A stretch of DNA of 9,218 nucleotides from positions 1 to 9,218 of the forward strand of contig CASBQH010000456.1 in the NCBI GenBank assembly GCA_949127695.1, written 5' to 3'. A program made the position numbers and the translations under genes. Every line of letters begins with the position of its first letter. Positions within the stretch are counted from its first letter, which is position 1. The notes below the pieces were generated by a model. That model was not told the DNA's origin, did no database searches, and saw nothing but the letters and a program-made list of their open reading frames with translations. Positions 6,709-9,218 of the stretch are shown one piece after another. The stretch is from Synechococcales cyanobacterium PMM_0073 (GTDB lineage Bacteria; Cyanobacteriota; Cyanobacteriia; Elainellales; Elainellaceae).

Positions 6709-6932
6709 CGACTACTGCAATCGAACTGCCAATGGAGCAGATCCGCGAGTTTTGTCACAAATGGCAGGTGACAGAATTTGCCCTATTTAGCTCCGTGCTG
6801 CGCGACGACTTCCGCCCCGACAGCGACATTGAATTGCAATCAACGGGGCAATTAACTGGACGCGCCAGCGCGGAAGTTCGCCGGGGGAAGCTTCTCCCGG
6901 CAGACTTCCTTAGGATTCGTAAGAAGGCTTAG
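6705..6932 (+). pseudogene. Truncated MNT-type nucleotidyltransferase (MntA-like antitoxin remnant)
   Basis: Residues 1-45 match the start of minimal nucleotidyltransferases, the antitoxin (MntA) side of HEPN/MNT type VII systems that modifies a HepT RNase. The helix IREFCHKWQVTEFALF (13-28) is followed by the catalytic-loop region SSVLRDDFRPDSDIEL (29-44). In active enzymes this reads G-S-...-D-x-D. Here the Gly is Ser29 and the second Asp is Glu43. After residue 45 the similarity ends abruptly and the frame runs through a palindrome to an early stop, giving 75 residues where the family normally has about 100. No HEPN partner gene lies downstream; the next gene is a cyanobacterial housekeeping-type small protein. 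The product is very probably non-functional. The ATG overlaps an upstream stop as ATGA. Confidence 0.75.
6872..6909. repeat. Near-perfect 38-base palindrome
   Basis: GGAAGT (6872-6877) pairs with ACTTCC (6904-6909) and GCCGGG (6880-6885) with CCCGGC (6896-6901). The centre GAAGCTTC (6887-6894) is itself a perfect palindrome. The arms differ only at a 2-base step (TC opposite AG) and one G/T pair. There is no U-tract. It sits inside the broken end of the MNT remnant and could be a REP- or MITE-like insertion or a cruciform-forming scar. Confidence 0.75.
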
Positions 6933-6948
6933 GCTAAAATCACATACA

Positions 6949-6973
6949 GGCCAATTATTCACTAATCTTGGCC
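6949..6973. repeat. Hairpin before the 62-residue gene
   Basis: GGCCAA (6949-6954) pairs perfectly with TTGGCC (6968-6973) over a 13-base loop, between the MNT remnant and the next gene. There is no U-tract, so its role is unclear; chance is possible. Confidence 0.4.
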
Positions 6974-7020
6974 GTAGGCTGAGAGTTTGTTGCGGTTTGT
7001 AAAAATCTACAGGAGCCACC

Positions 7021-7209
7021 ATGAGTGACACAGAGTTTGATGTTCCGGGCTTGCAAGCGCGGTTCAAAACGATTGAAAGCAAGCGAGACTCGCTGATTCA
7101 GCTGCTAGAGCAGCCCAATTTGGGGACGCTGCGAATTGACGTAAACCAGGCGCTGGAAGAAATTGATGATCTAATTGATGAATTTAAGCGAACTTTCCCG
7201 GACAGTTGA
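7021..7209 (+). CDS. Conserved cyanobacterial small acidic protein (62 residues), function unknown
   Basis: A 62-residue soluble, acidic, probably helical protein: FDVPGLQARFKTIESKRDSL, then LLEQPNLGTLRIDVNQALEEI and DDLIDEFKRTFP. The heptad-like spacing of hydrophobic residues suggests two helices joined by a turn around PNLG (residues 36-39). I recall near-identical short proteins in other cyanobacteria but know of no assigned function. AGGAG (7011-7015) lies 5 bases before the ATG, a strong ribosome site, so this is a genuinely translated gene despite its size. It lies 65 bases upstream of the ferredoxin gene on the same strand and may be co-transcribed with it. Confidence 0.82.
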   Translation: MSDTEFDVPGLQARFKTIESKRDSLIQLLEQPNLGTLRIDVNQALEEIDDLIDEFKRTFPDS

Positions 7210-7216
7210 GTTTTAC

Positions 7217-7223
7217 TATAGAT
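7217..7223 (+). promoter_or_regulatory. Possible -10 element upstream of the ferredoxin gene
   Basis: TATAGAT (7217-7223) resembles a -10 box about 50 bases before the ferredoxin ATG. No convincing -35 box lies 16-18 bases upstream, so this is only suggestive of a promoter separate from the 62-residue gene. Confidence 0.22.
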
Positions 7224-7274
7224 AAGCTGTCGCGCTGAGTCAGGGTCGGTTTCCTGGCGGGTTGATTATTTTCT

Positions 7275-7616
7275 ATGGCAAATATCTATCAGGTCGAACT
7301 TCAATATCAGGGAAGCCAGCATAGCCTGTCTGTACCCGATGATCAAACGATTTTGGCGGCAGCTCAGGCGGCTGGCCTCGACTTGCCCTATTCTTGTAGC
7401 GCTGGCGTCTGCACTACTTGCGCCGCTCAGGTGCTGTCAGGTAGCCTCGATCAAACCGACGGCATGGGCGTCAGTCCAGCCTTACAGGCGCAAGGCTATG
7501 CGCTGCTCTGTGTTTCCTATCCCCGCTCTGATCTCAAAATTGAGGCTGGCAAAGAAGATACGGTCTACCAGCTCCAGTTTGGTCAGTTTCAGCAGGGCAA
7601 GGCAAAGTCGAGTTGA
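7275..7616 (+). CDS. Plant-type [2Fe-2S] ferredoxin with C-terminal extension
   Basis: A soluble one-electron carrier of the plant/cyanobacterial [2Fe-2S] class. Cluster ligands are C41, C46, C49 and C79, in the canonical spacing C-x4-C-x2-C-x29-C, within SCSAGVCTTCAAQ and ALLCVSYPRSD. The beta-grasp fold is recognisable from YQVELQYQG, DDQTILAAAQAAGLDLP and the conserved QTDGMGVS loop. At 113 residues it is about 15 longer than photosynthetic PetF. The extra C-terminal tail (YQLQFGQFQQGKAKSS) and the TDGMGVS loop suggest a specialised, extended type such as FdC1/slr1828-like rather than the main photosystem I acceptor; that sub-type is inference. No strong ribosome site precedes the ATG at 7275. 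The small genes on both sides run in the same direction. Confidence 0.93.
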   Translation: MANIYQVELQYQGSQHSLSVPDDQTILAAAQAAGLDLPYSCSAGVCTTCAAQVLSGSLDQTDGMGVSPALQAQGYALLCVSYPRSDLKIEAGKEDTVYQLQFGQFQQGKAKSS

Positions 7617-7631
7617 GATCACAGTTCAGTG

Positions 7632-7661
7632 CTGAAGAGATTAAAGTTCTGAAGAGATTAA
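7632..7661 (+). repeat. Direct repeat of the ribosome-binding region
   Basis: CTGAAGAGATTAA occurs twice, at 7632-7644 and 7649-7661, with a 17-base period. The second copy supplies GAAGAG and runs into the ATG at 7663, so the ribosome-binding segment of the 63-residue gene is duplicated. Confidence 0.9.
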
Positions 7662-7662
7662 T

Positions 7663-7854
7663 ATGTTCACTCACTTTTTGACGTTGGAGTTAGATTGGCT
7701 ACCGCCTGCTCAGCTCCAGGATGCTATTCTGGCGAAGCTTTCGCAATATGGAGAGCCATTGCGCTGGGCGATTGTCGAAGCCAGCCGCTGCGAAAAGGTG
7801 CAGATTGAGGCGGTTGTCACCACGACAGAGCCATCCTTGGCCGTCGGGCATTAG
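7663..7854 (+). CDS. Conserved cyanobacterial small protein (63 residues), function unknown
   Basis: A 63-residue protein with no recognised catalytic motif. It starts with a beta-like stretch (FLTLELDWLP), then a helix (AQLQDAILAKLSQYGEPLRWAI) and a second strand (VQIEAVVTT), a small alpha/beta arrangement. I recall similar short proteins in other cyanobacteria, with the block QYGEPLRWAI the most conserved. GAAGAG (7651-7656) is 6 bases before the ATG, giving a reasonable start. It begins 46 bases after the ferredoxin stop on the same strand and is plausibly in its operon. A functional link to the ferredoxin is inference from position only. Confidence 0.75.
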   Translation: MFTHFLTLELDWLPPAQLQDAILAKLSQYGEPLRWAIVEASRCEKVQIEAVVTTTEPSLAVGH

Positions 7855-7856
7855 CA

Positions 7857-7899
7857 CTGGCGAACTCGCTCCGTAAACCCGATTTAGCCAGAATTTTTT
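7857..7899 (+). terminator. Weak intrinsic terminator candidate after the 63-residue gene
   Basis: CTGGC (7857-7861) can pair with GCCAG (7887-7891), and a further AA/TT step extends the stem past one mismatch. Two bases later comes a run of six T (7894-7899). The loop is large, so strength would be low, but stem plus U-run is the right arrangement for a terminator or attenuator. Confidence 0.35.
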
Positions 7900-7970
7900 A
7901 ATCCGGAGCGTTTCCTGTGGTGTCAGCTGGCTGGATTAAAGCAAACGTTCCCGATGTGATTGGCTAGATT
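7867..7970 (+). ncRNA. Possible structured leader RNA upstream of the DUF3326 gene
   Basis: The 139-base gap 7855-7993 contains several overlapping inverted repeats. CGCTCCG (7867-7873) pairs with CGGAGCG (7904-7910). TTTAATCC (7897-7904) pairs with GGATTAAA (7933-7940). GAGCGTTT (7906-7913) pairs with AAACGTTC (7943-7950) with one G-U. A 10-pair outer helix with two G-U pairs can join 7881-7890 to 7961-7970. They cannot all form together, which suggests alternative folds. No known riboswitch consensus was recognised, and each pairing alone could be chance. Confidence 0.3.
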
Positions 7971-7993
7971 CATTTGAACACCAGAGGTATTCA

Positions 7994-9106
7994 TTGAATT
8001 CTTCAACTCATCGACCCTACACAGCAATGTTGATCGTTCCAACGGGGGTTGGAGCGGCAATTGGAGGCTATGCCGGCGATGCGATGCCCGTGGCGCGCGC
8101 CCTCTCACAGGTCGTCGATCGACTCGTGACACATCCCAACGTGATGAACGGGGCACAGCTCTACTGGCCATTGCCCAACGCCCTCTATGTCGAAGGCTAT
8201 GGTCTTGATCAAATGGCGGCAGGCGACTGGGGCTTGCGACCCGTGCAGCAAAACCGGATTGGCCTGGTGCTGGATCAGGCCATTGAACCTGAGCTGAAGC
8301 TGCGGCATTTGCAGGCGGCTGACGCAGCTCGCGCCACGCTGGGGCTGCACCTCACTGACTATGTGACCACCGATGCACCTTTGGGCGTGACCCTACGCAC
8401 TGCATCCTCTGGTGCGACCTGGGGCACAATTGAGCGGCCAGATAGCCTGCTGCGTGCCGTCGAAAAGCTGAAAGAAGCTAAAGCCGAGGCGATTGCAGTC
8501 GTGGTGCGCTTCCCCGACGACGAAGATAGCGAAGCCCTGCAAAACTATCGTCAAGGGCAGGGCGTTGACCCACTGGCTGGAGCCGAGGCCGTGATTAGCC
8601 ATCTGGTGGTGCGGACGTTCCAGCTGCCCTGCGCTCATGCACCAGCCCTTTTGCCCTTGCCGATTGACCCCAGCATCTCGCCCCGCTCAGCCGCCGAGGA
8701 GCTTGGCCATACCTTTTTGCCCTGCGTGTTGGTGGGGCTGAGCCGCGCCCCGCAGTTTATCCAGCGTCACCAGCGCTCGCAGCCGCAGGATATCTGGGCT
8801 GACCAAATTGACGCGCTGATTTTGCCCGCAACGGCCTGTGGGGGCAGCGCTGCCCTTAGCCTTAGCCAGTCCAAAACGCAGATTATTACCGTCCGCTCCA
8901 ACGCTACCCGGCTGAACGTGACGGCGCAAAAGCTGGGGATGCAGGTGACGGCGGCAGACTCTTATCTAGAAGCCGTCGGCATTTTGGCGGCGCATCGAGC
9001 GGGCGTGCATCCGGGGGCGCTATCGCCGCATATCCCGCAAATTCAGGCAATGAGAGGGCAGCAATCGCTAAGTCATTTGGAAATGCAGCGTTCTGGCATG
9101 GGCTAG
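7994..9106 (+). CDS. DUF3326 domain protein
   Basis: A 370-residue protein of the DUF3326 family, widespread in cyanobacteria and without an assigned reaction. Conserved-looking blocks are a glycine-rich N-terminal loop PTGVGAAIGGYAGDAMP (16-32), HPNVMNGAQLYWPLPNALYVEGYGLD (47-72), NRIGLVLDQAIE (87-98), an alpha/beta middle with IAVVVRFPDD, GVDPLAGAEAVISHLVV, and a C-terminal region with ILPATACGGSAAL and RSNATRLNVTAQKLGM. The Gly-rich loop suggests nucleotide or phosphate binding, but that is inference. The TTG at 7994 is favoured as start because AGAGG (7983-7987) lies 6 bases upstream. The alternative ATG at 8027 (residue 12) has no ribosome site, although the conserved domain starts only just after it. 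A structured leader may precede the gene. Confidence 0.88.
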   Translation: MNSSTHRPYTAMLIVPTGVGAAIGGYAGDAMPVARALSQVVDRLVTHPNVMNGAQLYWPLPNALYVEGYGLDQMAAGDWGLRPVQQNRIGLVLDQAIEPELKLRHLQAADAARATLGLHLTDYVTTDAPLGVTLRTASSGATWGTIERPDSLLRAVEKLKEAKAEAIAVVVRFPDDEDSEALQNYRQGQGVDPLAGAEAVISHLVVRTFQLPCAHAPALLPLPIDPSISPRSAAEELGHTFLPCVLVGLSRAPQFIQRHQRSQPQDIWADQIDALILPATACGGSAALSLSQSKTQIITVRSNATRLNVTAQKLGMQVTAADSYLEAVGILAAHRAGVHPGALSPHIPQIQAMRGQQSLSHLEMQRSGMG

Positions 9107-9151
9107 CTCATGCACCAGCAAACAATACGATAGACTGAGGGCGAACCTGCT

Positions 9152-9218
9152 GTGATGCCGCCCGTGCCCGAACCGATTCCCAATCCTAACGTCGAGCCTT
9201 TGAGCCGTGTCCAAGTCC
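9152..9218 (+). CDS. Start of an unidentified gene, cut by the window end
   Basis: A frame opens at GTG 9152, with an ATG directly after it at 9155, and stays open to the last base. GAGGG (9137-9141) lies 10 bases before the GTG and 13 before the ATG, so either could be the start. The visible protein from the ATG begins MPPVPEPIPNPNVEPLSRVQ, Pro-rich and then turning conserved-looking at PLSRVQV. This is too short to assign a family. It lies 45 bases downstream of the DUF3326 gene and on the same strand, so it may be in the same transcript. Confidence 0.5.
   Translation, partial: MMPPVPEPIPNPNVEPLSRVQV

Noticed and set aside
7339..7635. Plus-strand 98-codon frame overlapping the ferredoxin
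   Set aside because: It is a shifted reading of the ferredoxin gene; the ferredoxin frame has all four cluster cysteines.
1..9218. CRISPR array, tRNA or rRNA gene, or complete insertion sequence
   Set aside because: No regularly spaced repeats, cloverleaf, rRNA motifs or transposase frames were found on either strand.

Overview
The window looks like chromosomal DNA from a cyanobacterium, probably a filamentous Leptolyngbya-like lineage, though the genus is a guess. The base composition is moderately GC-rich. The evidence is a set of families that are typical of, or largely restricted to, cyanobacteria and plastids: a 31-residue cytochrome b6f subunit PetL, a DUF2854 protein, a DUF3326 protein, a plant-type [2Fe-2S] ferredoxin with a C-terminal extension, a PilJ/PixJ-style double-HAMP chemoreceptor, and a DUF4070-type B12-binding radical SAM enzyme. 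The HIP1 octamer GCGATCGC, common in many cyanobacteria, was not seen.

Layout. Positions 1-1309 hold the C-terminal part of a methyl-accepting receptor. A 208-base gap leads to the radical SAM gene (1518-3095), which ends in a clear intrinsic terminator (3128-3153). Facing it on the minus strand is the tiny petL gene (3157-3252). Upstream of petL on the same strand is a stand-alone CbiG C-terminal/CobE-like cobalamin protein (about 3321-3773). A short divergent region (3774-3840) separates this from an ABC-2 permease (3841-4731) that has no ATPase beside it. A secreted small protein (4828-5205) overlaps a DUF924 gene (5202-5786) by GTGA. The DUF924 gene meets the convergent DUF2854 gene (5783-6346) stop codon to stop codon.

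Positions 6347-7020 form a decayed accessory island. It holds open-frame debris, a truncated MNT nucleotidyltransferase (MntA-like antitoxin remnant) with altered catalytic residues, and a strong palindrome at the truncation. From 7021 there is a run of co-directional genes: a 62-residue acidic helical protein, the ferredoxin, a 63-residue protein, and a 370-residue DUF3326 protein with a likely TTG start. The 139-base leader before the DUF3326 gene contains several competing inverted repeats. A further gene begins at about 9152 and runs off the end.

No complete novel multi-gene system is evident. The points most worth following are the possible structured leader before the DUF3326 gene, the ferredoxin/small-protein/DUF3326 neighbourhood, the uncharacterised B12 radical SAM enzyme, and the decayed MNT locus with its palindrome.
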